Of a stretch of 64,000 nucleotides of DNA, positions 53,902 through 63,866 are shown piece by piece. Under the pieces are notes generated by a model. The model made no database searches. It was not told where the DNA came from and saw nothing but the letters and a program-made list of their open reading frames with translations. Source of the stretch: Homoserinimonas aerilata (GTDB lineage: Bacteria; Actinomycetota; Actinomycetes; Actinomycetales; Microbacteriaceae); contig NZ_VFOM01000001.1 of assembly GCF_006716125.1 (NCBI RefSeq), positions 310,001 to 374,000 on the forward strand. The letters run 5' to 3'. A program made the position numbers and the translations under genes. Numbering within the stretch: position 1 is the first letter of the stretch; each line of letters opens with the position of its first letter.

Positions 53902-55290
53902 GTGGCCCAGGCAACTTCGTCCATCGCCCAGCAGCCGACCGAGAAGCGGTCGACCCCGAGGCAGGCGCCCACGGCGGCCGTCGCGGGGGCGCAGCGGCAG
54001 GCTGAGCGCACCTATGTGCTCGACACTTCTGTTCTGTTGTCGGACCCGCGGGCGATCTTCCGGTTCGCCGAACATTCGGTTGTGCTGCCGGTGGTGGTCA
54101 TCGCCGAGTTGGAGGCGAAGCGGCACGACCCTGAGATCGGCTATTTCGCCCGGCAGGCGCTGCGCAATCTCGATGAGCTTCGCGTGAAGCATGAGCGCCT
54201 CGACTTTCCGATCGAGGTCGGCGATGGCGGCTCGCTCCGGGTGGAGCTGAACCATTCCAGCATGGATGCGCTGCCGTCGGGCCTGAAGCTCGGCGACAAC
54301 GATTCGCGCATCCTGGCGGTGGCCATGAACCTCGCCGCGGAGGGGCTCAACGTAACGGTCGTCTCGAAGGATCTGCCTCTCCGGGTGAAGGCGGCATCCG
54401 TCGGCCTCGCCGCCGACGAGTACCGCGCCGAGATGGCGGTGGATTCCGGATGGTCGGGAATGGCCGAGATAGACCTTGGCTCCGAGCAGATGGCGAAGCT
54501 GTATGAGGACGAGTCGCTCAGCAGTCGGCTGGTCGCCGACATGCCCATCAACACGGGCCTCGTCGTGCACTCCGACCGCGGCTCCGCGCTCGCTCGTGTC
54601 TCCGAGCGCGGCCAGATGCGGCTCGTGCGCGGCGACCGCGACATCTTCGGCCTGCACGGGCATTCGGCCGAGCAGCGCCTCGCCATCGACATGCTGCTCG
54701 ACCCGGAGATGGGCATCATCTCGCTCGGCGGCCGCGCGGGCACCGGCAAGTCGGCGCTCGCGCTCTGTGCGGGCCTCGAGGCGGTGCTCGAGCGCCAGCA
54801 GCACCGCAAGATCATGGTCTTCCGCCCGCTGTATGCGGTGGGCGGCCAGGATCTCGGCTTCCTGCCCGGCGATTCCGGCGAGAAGATGAACCCGTGGGCG
54901 CAAGCCGTGTTCGACACCCTGGGTTCGGTCGTGTCGCAGAATGTGCTCGATGAGGTGCTCGAGCGCGGCCTGCTGGAGGTTCTGCCGCTCACGCACATCC
55001 GGGGTCGTTCGCTGCATGATGCCTTCGTGATCGTCGACGAGGCACAGTCGCTCGAACGCAATGTGCTGCTGACGGTGCTGAGCCGCATCGGGCAGAACTC
55101 GCGGGTCGTACTCACGCATGACGTCGCCCAGCGCGACAACCTGAGGGTGGGGCGCCACGACGGCGTAGCATCCGTCATCGAGGCGTTGAAGGGGCAGTCG
55201 CTCTTCGGGCACATCACGCTCACCAAGTCGGAGCGCAGCGCGATCGCCGCACTTGTCACCGAGATGCTGGAGTCAAACGAGCTGGCCTGA
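53902..55290 (+). CDS. phoH2: PIN domain-PhoH ATPase fusion (PhoH2-type)
   Basis: RNA-processing enzyme of 462 residues. The N-terminal PIN nuclease has acidic residues in [23 protein letters not shown] and [12 protein letters not shown]; the C-terminal PhoH NTPase/helicase has Walker [20 protein letters not shown] and Walker [15 protein letters not shown]. Such PhoH2 fusions are RNA helicase/RNases in mycobacteria. GTG 53902 follows GGAG by five bases and is preferred to GTG 53848, which lies inside a hairpin. PHO-like repeats and a structured leader precede it. Confidence 0.9.
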   Translation: MAQATSSIAQQPTEKRSTPRQAPTAAVAGAQRQAERTYVLDTSVLLSDPRAIFRFAEHSVVLPVVVIAELEAKRHDPEIGYFARQALRNLDELRVKHERLDFPIEVGDGGSLRVELNHSSMDALPSGLKLGDNDSRILAVAMNLAAEGLNVTVVSKDLPLRVKAASVGLAADEYRAEMAVDSGWSGMAEIDLGSEQMAKLYEDESLSSRLVADMPINTGLVVHSDRGSALARVSERGQMRLVRGDRDIFGLHGHSAEQRLAIDMLLDPEMGIISLGGRAGTGKSALALCAGLEAVLERQQHRKIMVFRPLYAVGGQDLGFLPGDSGEKMNPWAQAVFDTLGSVVSQNVLDEVLERGLLEVLPLTHIRGRSLHDAFVIVDEAQSLERNVLLTVLSRIGQNSRVVLTHDVAQRDNLRVGRHDGVASVIEALKGQSLFGHITLTKSERSAIAALVTEMLESNELA

Positions 55291-55447
55291 GCAGGGTCGG
55301 GTGGGCGGATGTCCGTGGTCGGCGGCGTCGGCGGGGTCCGGAGTCCGCGCCATCGGTGTCGAGGCTCTGCCCACCGCGGCTCCGCTCACCGCACGTCTGG
55401 CCGCAATGCCGTCACCGGGTGACTCCGGCACGGCTTAGGGTCGTTAT

Positions 55448-56209
55448 GTGACCTTCGTGTTCTTCATCGCGGCCCTGCTCGCGCTCCTCTTCGTGTGGGG
55501 GCTGTTCTGGCCCCGCTCGCTGTGGCGGGTGATGGCGTCGTGGTCGCGACGCAACCCACAGGCGTCCGAGCCCGGGCCTGTCAGCTATGGGCTGCAGCGG
55601 GTGGTCTCGGCCATCGGCCTGGCCTCCTTCGCCGCGGTCGGCGTCTTTCTCGCCGTCGACTACGTGCAGTCGCTGCCGCAGCCCGAACCCAAGCCGACCG
55701 CGCTGCAGGCGATGTGGGGGAGCGCCCCGGCCCCGCTCATCGTCGATCGGGTGGTGAACCCGAGCGGCGAGACCGATCCGTCGTTCGCGGCGGAGCCGAT
55801 CCTGGCCTATCAGGCGGTCGACAGCACGGCCCACACCCCGCGGTATCTGGCATTCCTCAGTGTGTATCAGCCGCCGGGGCCGCCTGATCGTGGCTACATC
55901 GGCTCGACGCCGGGCACCGGGTTCGCGGCGCTCGACAGTGCCGAGCTGGTCATCAATCTCCGGCCGAAGACGCAGTGCGTGCCCATGCAGGCGACGGTCA
56001 TCGAGACGGAGACTGCGGTGCAGATCGGCGTCGTGAGTGGCCTGCCCGGCCAGCTCGGCGGGGCCACCGCCGACAACGCCTTCTGCGCGGGCGGCTCGAT
56101 TGTGGGGCCGTCGCTGCTGCTGCCATTGAACCTCTCTGCGCCGCTCGGTGACAGGCAGGTGCAGATGCTCGACGGCACCCCGATTCTCGAGGTGCCGCCG
56201 GCCGAATAG
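55448..56209 (+). CDS. Conserved membrane protein of unknown function
   Basis: Protein of 253 residues. Two transmembrane helices are visible (FVFFIAALLALLFVWGLFW at the start; VVSAIGLASFAAVGVFLAVDYV near residue 60), the first followed by a W-R-rich loop of the kind SLWRVMASWSRRNP, then a C-terminal extracytoplasmic domain with two cysteines. I do not recognise a family function. GTG start at 55448, 157 bases after phoH; converges on fumC 16 bases away. The 55291-55447 gap holds nothing I can identify. Confidence 0.75.
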   Translation: MTFVFFIAALLALLFVWGLFWPRSLWRVMASWSRRNPQASEPGPVSYGLQRVVSAIGLASFAAVGVFLAVDYVQSLPQPEPKPTALQAMWGSAPAPLIVDRVVNPSGETDPSFAAEPILAYQAVDSTAHTPRYLAFLSVYQPPGPPDRGYIGSTPGTGFAALDSAELVINLRPKTQCVPMQATVIETETAVQIGVVSGLPGQLGGATADNAFCAGGSIVGPSLLLPLNLSAPLGDRQVQMLDGTPILEVPPAE

Positions 56210-56225
56210 CGCCTCGTCGTGCCGC

Positions 56226-57629
56226 TCAGGCGGTCGGCGGAACCGTCATCGAGAGCAGGTCGAGCTTCTCGTCGAGCAGCTCGAGGCTGATCTCGCCGCG
56301 CTCGACGTAGCCGAGGTCGATGACGGCCTCGCGCACAGTCACGCCCTTGGCGACGGCGTGCTTGGCGATCTTGGCTGCAGCCTCGTAGCCGATGACCTTG
56401 TTCAGGGGCGTGACGATCGACGGAGACATACCGGCGAAGGCTGCGGCGCGCTCGAGGTTCGCCTCCAGCCCGCTCACCGTCTTGTCGGCGAGCACGCGGC
56501 TCGCGTTCGAGAGCAGGCGGATCGACTCGAGAACGGCGGTGCCCATGACGGGGATGGCGACGTTCAGCTCGAACGAGCCGGATGCTCCGGCCCAGGCCAC
56601 GGTGGCGTCGTTGCCGATGACACGCGCGGCGACCATGAGAACGGCCTCCGGTACGACGGGGTTGACCTTGCCCGGCATGATCGACGAGCCGGGCTGGAGG
56701 TCGGGGATGTGCAGTTCTCCGAGGCCCGTGTTGGGGCCGGAGCCCATCCAGCGCAGGTCGTTGTTGATCTTGGTGAGCGAGACGGCGATGGTGCGCAGGG
56801 CGCCGGATGCCTCGACAAGGCCGTCGCGGTTGGCCTGCGCCTCGAAGTGGTCCTTCGCCTCGACGATGGGCAGCCCGGTCTCGGCGGCAAGCAGCGCGAT
56901 GACCTTCTGCGGGAAGCCTGCAGGGGTGTTGATGCCGGTGCCGACGGCCGTGCCGCCGAGCGGCACCTCGGCCACACGGGGGAGGGCGGCCTGCACGCGC
57001 TCGATGCCGAGGCGCATCTGGCGGGCGTAGCCACCGAACTCCTGGCCGAGGGTGACGGGCGTCGCATCCATGAGGTGGGTGCGGCCCGACTTGACGGCAT
57101 CCTTCCACAGCACGGCCTTCTCCTCGAAGGCGAGCGCCAGGTGGTCGAGCGCGGGCACGAGGTCCTCGATGAGGGCCTGCGTGACGGCGACATGCACCGA
57201 GGTGGGGAACACATCATTCGACGACTGCGAGGCGTTGACGTGGTCGTTGGGGTGCACGGCCGAGCCGAGGTGACGCGTCGCGAGGGTCGCAAGCACCTCG
57301 TTCATGTTCATGTTCGAGGATGTGCCCGAACCTGTCTGGTAGGTGTCGACAGGGAAGTGCTCGTCGTGCTGCCCCGTGACGACCTCGTCGGCTGCGGCGA
57401 CGATAGCGTCGGCGATGGCGGCATCGAGCACGCCGAGCTCGCGGTTGGCGATCGCCGCAGACTTCTTGATGCGGGCGAGCGCCGCGATCTGGCTCGACTC
57501 AAGGCCTTTGCCTGAGATCGGGAAGTTCTCCACGGCCCGCTGCGTCTGCGCGCCGTACAGGGCGTTCACGGGAACCCGGACCTCTCCCATGGTGTCGTGC
57601 TCGATACGGAACTCAGATGACGTGCTCAC
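56226..57629 (-). CDS. fumC: Class II fumarate hydratase
   Basis: TCA-cycle enzyme converting fumarate to malate without an iron-sulfur cluster. The 467-residue protein shows the fumarase/aspartase signature [19 protein letters not shown] with the catalytic Ser, plus [31 protein letters not shown] and [23 protein letters not shown] start at 57629. It is followed downstream only by the converging membrane-protein gene; carbonic anhydrase lies 57 bases upstream in the same direction. Confidence 0.96.
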   Translation of the reverse strand: MSTSSEFRIEHDTMGEVRVPVNALYGAQTQRAVENFPISGKGLESSQIAALARIKKSAAIANRELGVLDAAIADAIVAAADEVVTGQHDEHFPVDTYQTGSGTSSNMNMNEVLATLATRHLGSAVHPNDHVNASQSSNDVFPTSVHVAVTQALIEDLVPALDHLALAFEEKAVLWKDAVKSGRTHLMDATPVTLGQEFGGYARQMRLGIERVQAALPRVAEVPLGGTAVGTGINTPAGFPQKVIALLAAETGLPIVEAKDHFEAQANRDGLVEASGALRTIAVSLTKINNDLRWMGSGPNTGLGELHIPDLQPGSSIMPGKVNPVVPEAVLMVAARVIGNDATVAWAGASGSFELNVAIPVMGTAVLESIRLLSNASRVLADKTVSGLEANLERAAAFAGMSPSIVTPLNKVIGYEAAAKIAKHAVAKGVTVREAVIDLGYVERGEISLELLDEKLDLLSMTVPPTA

Positions 57630-57686
57630 GGCGCTGGAATCACTTTCTCTTGTCTGACGGGGCGTTCGTGCGGGTGGGGTACGCGC

Positions 57687-58322
57687 CTAGACGGCGCCGA
57701 CGGTGATGTCCTGCATCGCCGTGCCCTCGAGCAGGCGGTAGTTGGCGCCCACAATAGCCAGCGTACCCGCGGCGACGGCGTCACTGATCAACTCGGATGC
57801 CTCGAGCAGTTCGCGCACGGTGTCGCGCAGGTGTTCGCGGCCGACCTCCGTGGCATCCGGGCGCTCTTCCCTGCCGAGGCTGCGCCGCACGCGCAGCACC
57901 GCGGGCACGATCTTCTCGATCAGGGAGTGGATGTGCGGGGGCAGCAGCGGCGGCCGTGCCTCCTGGGAGTCGATGGCCGCGGCGACCGCTCCGCACTCGT
58001 CGTGGCCGAGCACCACGATGAGCGGAACGTGAAGGATGGCGACCGCGTATTCGAGCGTTCCGACAACGGAGTCGCTGATCACCTGGCCGGCGTTGCGCAC
58101 GACGAACAGGTCACCGAGGCCCTTGTCGAAGATGATCTCGGCGGCGAGGCGCGAGTCGCTGCAACCGAAGAGCGCCGCATGCGGGAACTGATCGCTGCCG
58201 AGCTCGGCACGTCGGTCAACATCCTGCCTCGGATGCCGCGGGGTTCCGGCCACGAAGCGCTCATTGCCCCGCACCATCTCCTCCCACGCCTTGGCAGGTG
58301 TGCGCGCGTCGCTTTCGCCCAT
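57687..58322 (-). CDS. Beta-class carbonic anhydrase
   Basis: Zinc enzyme interconverting CO2 and bicarbonate; 211 residues. Zinc ligands and partner Asp/Arg are visible in LFGCSDSRLAAEIIFD (Cys, Asp-Arg) and LGHDECGAVAAAI (His, Cys). ATG at 58322. In the same direction as fumC and DUF4245, probably loosely cotranscribed; it could supply bicarbonate to anaplerotic carboxylases. Confidence 0.93.
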   Translation of the reverse strand: MGESDARTPAKAWEEMVRGNERFVAGTPRHPRQDVDRRAELGSDQFPHAALFGCSDSRLAAEIIFDKGLGDLFVVRNAGQVISDSVVGTLEYAVAILHVPLIVVLGHDECGAVAAAIDSQEARPPLLPPHIHSLIEKIVPAVLRVRRSLGREERPDATEVGREHLRDTVRELLEASELISDAVAAGTLAIVGANYRLLEGTAMQDITVGAV

Positions 58323-58375
58323 GGTCGGGTCTCCTCGTTGTCTGTTGTTGGCGTGACGGTCCGGAGAGCGCAGGG

Positions 58376-59065
58376 CTAGCCGGAAGGTGTGGGCAGCTCG
58401 GCGGCGACGGCGGCGGCGAGCGTGCGGAACTGCTCGGGTGAGGCGGATCCGTACAACACCATTGTGCTCTCCTCCGGCGTGCTGCCCGTTGCCTCGCCCG
58501 GGAATGTCGCGGTCATCACGTATTCAAGGTTGCCGACGTCTTCTGCTCCGCGCTGGTCGTAGACATCCCAGCGCACACCATCGACGGTCTCACTGCCGGT
58601 CATACGTGCGCCGTCGAGCTGCGCGGCGAGCCAGGTCGGGTTCGCATCGATGCCCTGCGTCATGGCGACGAACTCGCTGCCGGGCGTCACAAAACCGATG
58701 TACCAGGATGCGACGCCGTCGGCACCCTTCTCGGTGCGGGCCGAGTTCGCCTCCCAGCCGGGCGGAAGCGTGGGGCTGACGATCGTGGTCTCAAAGCCGG
58801 GCTGCAACTGAGAGGCGATCGTGTCGTAGTCGACAGGCTCGCGCGGCTCAGGATCGGGGCGCACGACCATGACGACGATGACAGCGACGACCGCGAGCGA
58901 GACGAGCAGCGCTGCGATCAGGTTGAGGGAGGTCTGGTTCTCGCGGTGCGTCCGCGACGACGCGGCCTTGCGGTCGGCGGTCTCCTGGGCCGTCTCGGGT
59001 CGACCGAGCTCTGCGACGACGGGGACTCCGTCGGCGGTTTTACCGGGGTGGACCTGGCGCGCCAT
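58376..59065 (-). CDS. DUF4245 membrane protein
   Basis: Protein of 229 residues: cytoplasmic N-terminus of about 50 residues, one transmembrane helix (LIAALLVSLAVVAVIVVMVV), then an extracytoplasmic DUF4245 domain with FETTIVSPTLPPGWEANSART, SWYIGFVTPGSEFVAM and RWDVYDQRGAED. Conserved beside the xse/ispH block in actinobacteria; function unknown. ATG 59065 is chosen; longer frames overlap xseB. Four bases separate it from xseB. Confidence 0.87.
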   Translation of the reverse strand: MARQVHPGKTADGVPVVAELGRPETAQETADRKAASSRTHRENQTSLNLIAALLVSLAVVAVIVVMVVRPDPEPREPVDYDTIASQLQPGFETTIVSPTLPPGWEANSARTEKGADGVASWYIGFVTPGSEFVAMTQGIDANPTWLAAQLDGARMTGSETVDGVRWDVYDQRGAEDVGNLEYVMTATFPGEATGSTPEESTMVLYGSASPEQFRTLAAAVAAELPTPSG

Positions 59066-59069
59066 GCCG

Positions 59070-59312
59070 TTACTCGGTGGCCGTCGATGAGGCGCGGGCC
59101 GCATCGAGGCGAGCCTTCGCCCCGACAAGCCACTCCTCGCAGCGCTTCGCGAGCGCCTCGCCACGCTCCCACAGCGCCAGCGACTGCTCGAGCGTCGAAG
59201 AGCCCTGCTCGAGCTCGGAGACCACACGCACCAGTTCGTCGCGTGCCTGCTCGTAGCTGAGTTCTGCCACGTCAGGCTGCTCCGAGGCGGCGGGGGAGGG
59301 GGAATTCGTCAC
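59070..59312 (-). CDS. xseB: Exodeoxyribonuclease VII small subunit
   Basis: Small helical subunit of exonuclease VII, 80 residues. The family core [39 protein letters not shown] and AKARLDAA are present. Binds several copies per XseA. GTG start at 59312, nine bases after the xseA stop, same operon. Confidence 0.94.
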   Translation of the reverse strand: MTNSPSPAASEQPDVAELSYEQARDELVRVVSELEQGSSTLEQSLALWERGEALAKRCEEWLVGAKARLDAARASSTATE

Positions 59313-59321
59313 GTGTCGATC

Positions 59322-60578
59322 CTATCTTCTGGCTTTCTTGGGGCCGGCTCCGGATGCTCCGGCAGCGCCCGCATCGACGGTCGCGCCGAGCGAGCCATCG
59401 GCGAGCGTGAGCAGCAGTCTCGTGCCGGCCGGGGCATCCGTCGCAGCTCTCAGCACGCCGCCTTCAGCGAGCTGCGCAATCGCGTAACCCCGATCGAGAG
59501 TTGCCTGCGGGGAGAGGGCGCGCAACTGCGAACGCAGCTCGCCGACGGAGGAACGCGAACGCTCGATGCGCAGCTCGAGCAGCTCGTGGCTGCGGCTTGT
59601 GTAGCGCGAGAGCTCGTCCGCGCGGGAATCCACGATCCAGTCGGCCGACATGAGCACGGGGCGCGAACGGAACTGCTCCAGGCGGTCGACCTCACCCCTG
59701 ATGAGAGAGGTCAGCCTCATTCCGATGCGGGCGCGGGCCTGCTGCACCCTACTGAGCTCCTCCGCGACATCCGGAACAACACGCTTCGCGGCATCCGTCG
59801 GCGTCGACGCCCGCAGATCGGCGACATCGTCAAGCAGCGGACGGTCATTCTCATGCCCGATGGCGCTCACCAGAGGGGTTGTGGCGGATGCCGCGGCCCG
59901 CACGAGCGCCTCGTCACTGAACACGAGGAGGTTCTGGAAGTCGCCGCCGCCGCGCGCGACGATGATCACCTCGACCTCAGGGTCGGCATCGAGACGCTGG
60001 ATGGCGGCGATCACCTCAGAGACCGCGCGGTCACCCTGCACTGCCGCATGGGCGACCCGAAACTCGACGGCAGGCCAACGTAACTGCGCGTTGCGCAGAA
60101 CATCCTTCTCCGCATCCGAGTCGCGGCCCGTGACCAGGCCGACCACACCCGGCAGGAACGGCAGCGGGCGCTTGCGGCTCGGATCGAACAGCCCCTCAGC
60201 GCGGAGCTTCTGCCGCAGCCGCTCAAGCCGCTCGAGCAGATCACCGAGCCCCACATGCCGCATCTCGAGCACCTGCATGCTCAGCGTGCCACCCTTGACC
60301 CAGTAGTTGGGCTTGACCAACGCGACGACCCTGTCGCCCTGCTTCAGATCATCCGGAAGCTTCGACCGCACCGACGACCAGATGGTGAAACCGAGAGTGG
60401 CATCGACGTCGAGGTCCTTGAGCTTGCCGTACACATTGCCACCGGAGACGCCCCACTGCGTCACCTCGCCCTCAACCCAGGCGGTGCCGAGGCGGTCGAT
60501 CCAGCCCTTGATCTTGCCGGAGAGCACGCTCACAGGCCACGGGGTATCGACTGTGGGAGAGGCATCCGGAGTCGTCAT
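59322..60578 (-). CDS. xseA: Exodeoxyribonuclease VII large subunit
   Basis: Catalytic subunit of exonuclease VII, which degrades single-stranded DNA in both directions during repair. The protein of about 418 residues has the N-terminal OB-fold (VSVLSGKIKGWIDRLGTAWV, EGEVTQWGVSGGNVYGKLKD) and the catalytic core IIVARGGGDFQNLLVFSDEA with LVSAIGHENDRPLLDDVADLRAST. ATG 60578 (MTTPDAS) is chosen; GTG 60584 adds two residues. Divergent from ispH (115-122 bases). Confidence 0.95.
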   Translation of the reverse strand: MTTPDASPTVDTPWPVSVLSGKIKGWIDRLGTAWVEGEVTQWGVSGGNVYGKLKDLDVDATLGFTIWSSVRSKLPDDLKQGDRVVALVKPNYWVKGGTLSMQVLEMRHVGLGDLLERLERLRQKLRAEGLFDPSRKRPLPFLPGVVGLVTGRDSDAEKDVLRNAQLRWPAVEFRVAHAAVQGDRAVSEVIAAIQRLDADPEVEVIIVARGGGDFQNLLVFSDEALVRAAASATTPLVSAIGHENDRPLLDDVADLRASTPTDAAKRVVPDVAEELSRVQQARARIGMRLTSLIRGEVDRLEQFRSRPVLMSADWIVDSRADELSRYTSRSHELLELRIERSRSSVGELRSQLRALSPQATLDRGYAIAQLAEGGVLRAATDAPAGTRLLLTLADGSLGATVDAGAAGASGAGPKKARR

Positions 60579-60699
60579 CCCCACAGGCTACGGGATGCCG
60601 ACGACACGGCCGCTCGACTGTCCACAGGCGGGCAGGCGCCCGCGCTCGCCGGGCCACTCACCCAGACTGTCGTGACATGCACGGCCTACAATCGAAGGC

Positions 60700-61791
60700 G
60701 TGAGCACAATCTCGAACGGCAGTCTGCACCTCCTCGCCGTGCCGCCCGTACCCGAGCGGCGCGAACGCCTGCGCGACGAACCCGTCGCAGGCGACAAGAG
60801 AGTGCTGCTCGCCGCCCCCCGCGGCTACTGCGCCGGCGTCGACCGGGCCGTCGTCGCCGTCGAGAAGGCGCTCGAACGCTACGGCTCGCCCGTCTACGTG
60901 CGCAAACAGATCGTGCACAACGTCCACGTCGTGTCCACGCTCGAGAAGAAGGGCGCCATCTTCGTCGACGAGGTCGGCGAAGTACCCCGCGGATCACACC
61001 TCGTCTTCAGCGCTCACGGAGTCTCGCCCGCCGTCGTGCAGGGCGCCGCCGACCGCGACCTGCAGGCCATCGACGCCACCTGCCCCCTCGTCACCAAGGT
61101 GCACCGCGAGGCGACCCGCTTCTCGCGCGACGACTTCCACATCCTGCTCATCGGTCACGAAGGCCACGAGGAGGTCGAAGGCACCATGGGCCACGCGCCC
61201 GAGCGCACAACCCTCGTCAACAGCCCCGACGACGTCGACACGATCGACGTGCCCGAGACGGAGCGGCTCGTCTGGCTGTCGCAGACCACACTGAGCGTCG
61301 ACGAGACCATGGAGACGGTGCGCCGGCTGCGCGAACGCTTCCCGCATCTGCAGGATCCGCCCAGCGACGACATCTGCTACGCCACCCAGAACCGCCAGGT
61401 CGCCGTGCGCAAGATCGCAGAAGGCGCCGACCTCGTCATCGTCGTCGGATCCGCCAACAGTTCCAACAGCGTGCGCCTCGTCGAGGTCGCGCTCGAATAC
61501 GGTGCCAAGGCCGCCTACCGGGTCGACTACGCGAGCGAGATCCGCCAGGAATGGCTCGACGGAGCCTCCACCGTCGGCGTCACCTCGGGCGCCTCCGTTC
61601 CCGAGGTTCTCGTGCAGCAGGTCATCGACGACCTCGCCGACGCCGGCTACGGCGACGTCAAGCAGGTCGTCACGGCAGAAGAGGACCTCATGTTCTCGCT
61701 GCCCAAGGAACTGCGCCGCGACCTCAACGGCAACCAGGACAGCCGCGGCCTCGGAGGCCGCACCCGCAAGCTCGACTGGCAGACCCAATAG
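60700..61791 (+). CDS. ispH: 4-hydroxy-3-methylbut-2-enyl diphosphate reductase
   Basis: Last step of the MEP pathway, giving IPP and DMAPP. The 363-residue protein keeps the three [4Fe-4S] cysteines ([39 protein letters not shown]) and active-site residues in [22 protein letters not shown] and [19 protein letters not shown] start at 60700. The MEP product supports the prenyltransferase encoded at 51741. Confidence 0.95.
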   Translation: MSTISNGSLHLLAVPPVPERRERLRDEPVAGDKRVLLAAPRGYCAGVDRAVVAVEKALERYGSPVYVRKQIVHNVHVVSTLEKKGAIFVDEVGEVPRGSHLVFSAHGVSPAVVQGAADRDLQAIDATCPLVTKVHREATRFSRDDFHILLIGHEGHEEVEGTMGHAPERTTLVNSPDDVDTIDVPETERLVWLSQTTLSVDETMETVRRLRERFPHLQDPPSDDICYATQNRQVAVRKIAEGADLVIVVGSANSSNSVRLVEVALEYGAKAAYRVDYASEIRQEWLDGASTVGVTSGASVPEVLVQQVIDDLADAGYGDVKQVVTAEEDLMFSLPKELRRDLNGNQDSRGLGGRTRKLDWQTQ

Positions 61792-61830
61792 AGCGCGCAG
61801 CCCGACGAAGAGATCGAAAAGGAAGACGTT

Positions 61831-62523
61831 GTGAGCGGAACCGCGGGGGAGAACAGCATGGATGAGACCGCCACCGGCGACAGCGTGCCTCGTCCCGGCT
61901 ACCGCGACAGCGCCGGCCGTCCCGCCTACGGCGAGCGTGCAACACCGGAGGAGCAGGCGAAGGCTCGCGGTTTCGCGGCCCCGGCCGCAGGCGAGCCGAG
62001 TGCCGTGATTCCGGATGCCACGGGGTCGCGCGTGACGCCGGATGGGTCGCGAGACTCGGTGCCCGCCTGGTCGGTGCCGGCCTGGCCCGCCTCCGCCCCG
62101 GCATCCGCCGCCGCGCCGCGTGCGGAGTCCGGGCAGCAGCCCGCCCCGCGCAAGGCCGACCGCATCGTCACGATCGTGCTGCTCTCGCTGGGCCTGCTCA
62201 ACGTGCTGTGGGGCATCCCCGGCTTCCTCTCGCTCGCGAACACCCTTCAGCTCGCCTACGACCAGATGGGCGTCGGTCAGTACGGCGCGGCCGGGCTTGC
62301 GGGCACGATGGGTGTTGTCGCGATCGTGTCGCAGCTCGTGATCTGGGCGGCCACCGCGTGGGGCTCGCTCCAGCGGATGAAGCGCGGCCGGTTGGCCTGG
62401 TGGGTTCCGCTCGTTGGCGCGGCTGTGGCCTTCATCGTCGTCGCGGTGGTGTTCACGATCGCCATCCTCGCCGACCCGACGTTCATGGCCTATGTGGATT
62501 CGCAGGTGGCGGTACAGGGCTGA
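61831..62523 (+). CDS. Membrane protein with Pro/Ala-rich N-terminus (DUF6264-like)
   Basis: Protein of 230 residues. About 110 disordered residues rich in Pro, Ala and Ser precede three or four transmembrane helices (IVTIVLLSLGLLNVLWGIP, AGLAGTMGVVAIVSQLVIWA, WWVPLVGAAVAFIVVAVVF). Common after ispH in Microbacteriaceae by my recollection; no known role. GTG start at 61831 after AAAAGGAAG, 39 bases from ispH and likely in its operon. Confidence 0.75.
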   Translation: MSGTAGENSMDETATGDSVPRPGYRDSAGRPAYGERATPEEQAKARGFAAPAAGEPSAVIPDATGSRVTPDGSRDSVPAWSVPAWPASAPASAAAPRAESGQQPAPRKADRIVTIVLLSLGLLNVLWGIPGFLSLANTLQLAYDQMGVGQYGAAGLAGTMGVVAIVSQLVIWAATAWGSLQRMKRGRLAWWVPLVGAAVAFIVVAVVFTIAILADPTFMAYVDSQVAVQG

Positions 62524-62535
62524 TGAAGACAGGGG

Positions 62536-62565
62536 TCTCACCCCATCGCTCACCCTCGGCTCACC
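62536..62565 (+). promoter_or_regulatory. CTCACC direct repeats upstream of the histidine-kinase-like gene
   Basis: TCTCACC (62536), GCTCACC (62548) and GCTCACC (62559) recur at 12 and 11 bases, a spacing like PhoP direct-repeat units though the core differs at one base. They lie 50-80 bases upstream of the next gene. Function is inference. Confidence 0.4.
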
Positions 62566-62615
62566 CCCTGATTAGGGACCTTTCGGAGGTCGGCTTACGC
62601 CCGTAGCCTGACAGC

Positions 62616-63866
62616 ATGCGGCTTCGTGTGCCGCCGCGGCGAGTCGCGGCCCAGATGAGACTCGACGCCACCATTCGCGCCGGGTGGGCCCTCGCCGCGA
62701 CCGCCCTCGTCATCCTTGCCGCGCTCACCATCAGTCGCATGGTGGATGCGGGGCGCGGTGCCGAGCTCGCCCTGCCGCTTCTTGCGATCGCCGCTGTTCT
62801 TGCCGCGCTCTGGGTGCTCATCCGCGCCCCCAGCACGCTCACCGGTGTGCTGTTCCTGACCGTCGGGGCATCCGCCATGCTCGTGCACGCCCACTCCGTC
62901 GCCGCAGCCGGGCTTGACGTCGACAGCTACGCAGCAGGGGGGATCGTGGTTGCCCTCTGCCTCATCGGCCCGGCGACCGGCCGCGAGCTCGGTGCGATGG
63001 CCTGGAACGCCGCCGGCTACCTCACCGGGCAGGGCACACTGCTGCTCGGCGAGGCGCTCTCAGGCCAGCCGCTGCGCTTCAACAGCCTCGCGACCGTCGT
63101 ATTCATCTGCTTCAGCTGTGTGCTCCTCATCATGAAGCGCACGCGCCGCATCGAGGCCCGCATCCTGCCCGAGGACGACACCGTCGAAGCCGAATTCGAG
63201 CGACATGAGGAGGAGAGGCGGCAGTCCAATCGGGCCGCCGTGATCGTGCACGAGACCATCCTCAGCGACCTCGCCCTCGTGGCGCACGGCTCCGTGCAGC
63301 TGGGCGAGGCCGAGCGGGCCCGCCTCAGGCGCAACCTTGAACTCGTCGGCCGGGCGAGGGTCGATCACTCCCACCACACCGCCGTCGTCGCCATGCTGCG
63401 CAACGACCTGTACGAGATCGTCAGCGAATTCCAGTGGCGCGGTCTCACGATCGACATCGGGGGCGACAGCAGCTGCCTCGAGCTGCTCTCCCTGCCGGAG
63501 CGCGAAGCGCTCATGGGCGCGATCAGGGCGGCCCTCGAGAACGTGCGTGCCCACTCGGGAGAGGATTCGGTCGAGATCTTCATCGACCAGGCCATCGACC
63601 GCCTCACCGTCATGATCGTCGACGAGGGCCGCGGCTTCGAATTCGAGAAGATCGCCGACGATCGCCTCGGCCTGCGGATGTCCATCATCCGGCGCATCGA
63701 GGACTGCGGCGGTTCGGTGACGGTCTGGTCGGCGCACGGTGCCGGAACATCCGTTGTCATCTCGCTGCCCGTCGGCGACGCCGGGGACGTCATCGTCGTC
63801 GGCACCGAGACGCCAGCTGCGCCGCAGGCTCGAACAACGGAGAACGGTTCGGATGCTCGCGCATAA
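62616..63866 (+). CDS. Membrane-bound histidine-kinase-like ATPase
   Basis: Protein of 416 residues with about six hydrophobic helices in residues 20-170, a basic linker (MKRTRRIEARIL) and a cytoplasmic kinase-like region. The HATPase_c domain shows an N-box ALENVRAHSG, G1 VDEGRGFEFE and G2-like GAGTSVVISLPVG. The dimerisation region reads VIVHETILSDLALVAHG, where His could be the phosphoacceptor although it does not fit the usual HisKA_3 pattern (H-D). Partner response regulator is not in the window. ATG at 62616; overlaps the next gene by 13 bases. Confidence 0.8.
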   Translation: MRLRVPPRRVAAQMRLDATIRAGWALAATALVILAALTISRMVDAGRGAELALPLLAIAAVLAALWVLIRAPSTLTGVLFLTVGASAMLVHAHSVAAAGLDVDSYAAGGIVVALCLIGPATGRELGAMAWNAAGYLTGQGTLLLGEALSGQPLRFNSLATVVFICFSCVLLIMKRTRRIEARILPEDDTVEAEFERHEEERRQSNRAAVIVHETILSDLALVAHGSVQLGEAERARLRRNLELVGRARVDHSHHTAVVAMLRNDLYEIVSEFQWRGLTIDIGGDSSCLELLSLPEREALMGAIRAALENVRAHSGEDSVEIFIDQAIDRLTVMIVDEGRGFEFEKIADDRLGLRMSIIRRIEDCGGSVTVWSAHGAGTSVVISLPVGDAGDVIVVGTETPAAPQARTTENGSDARA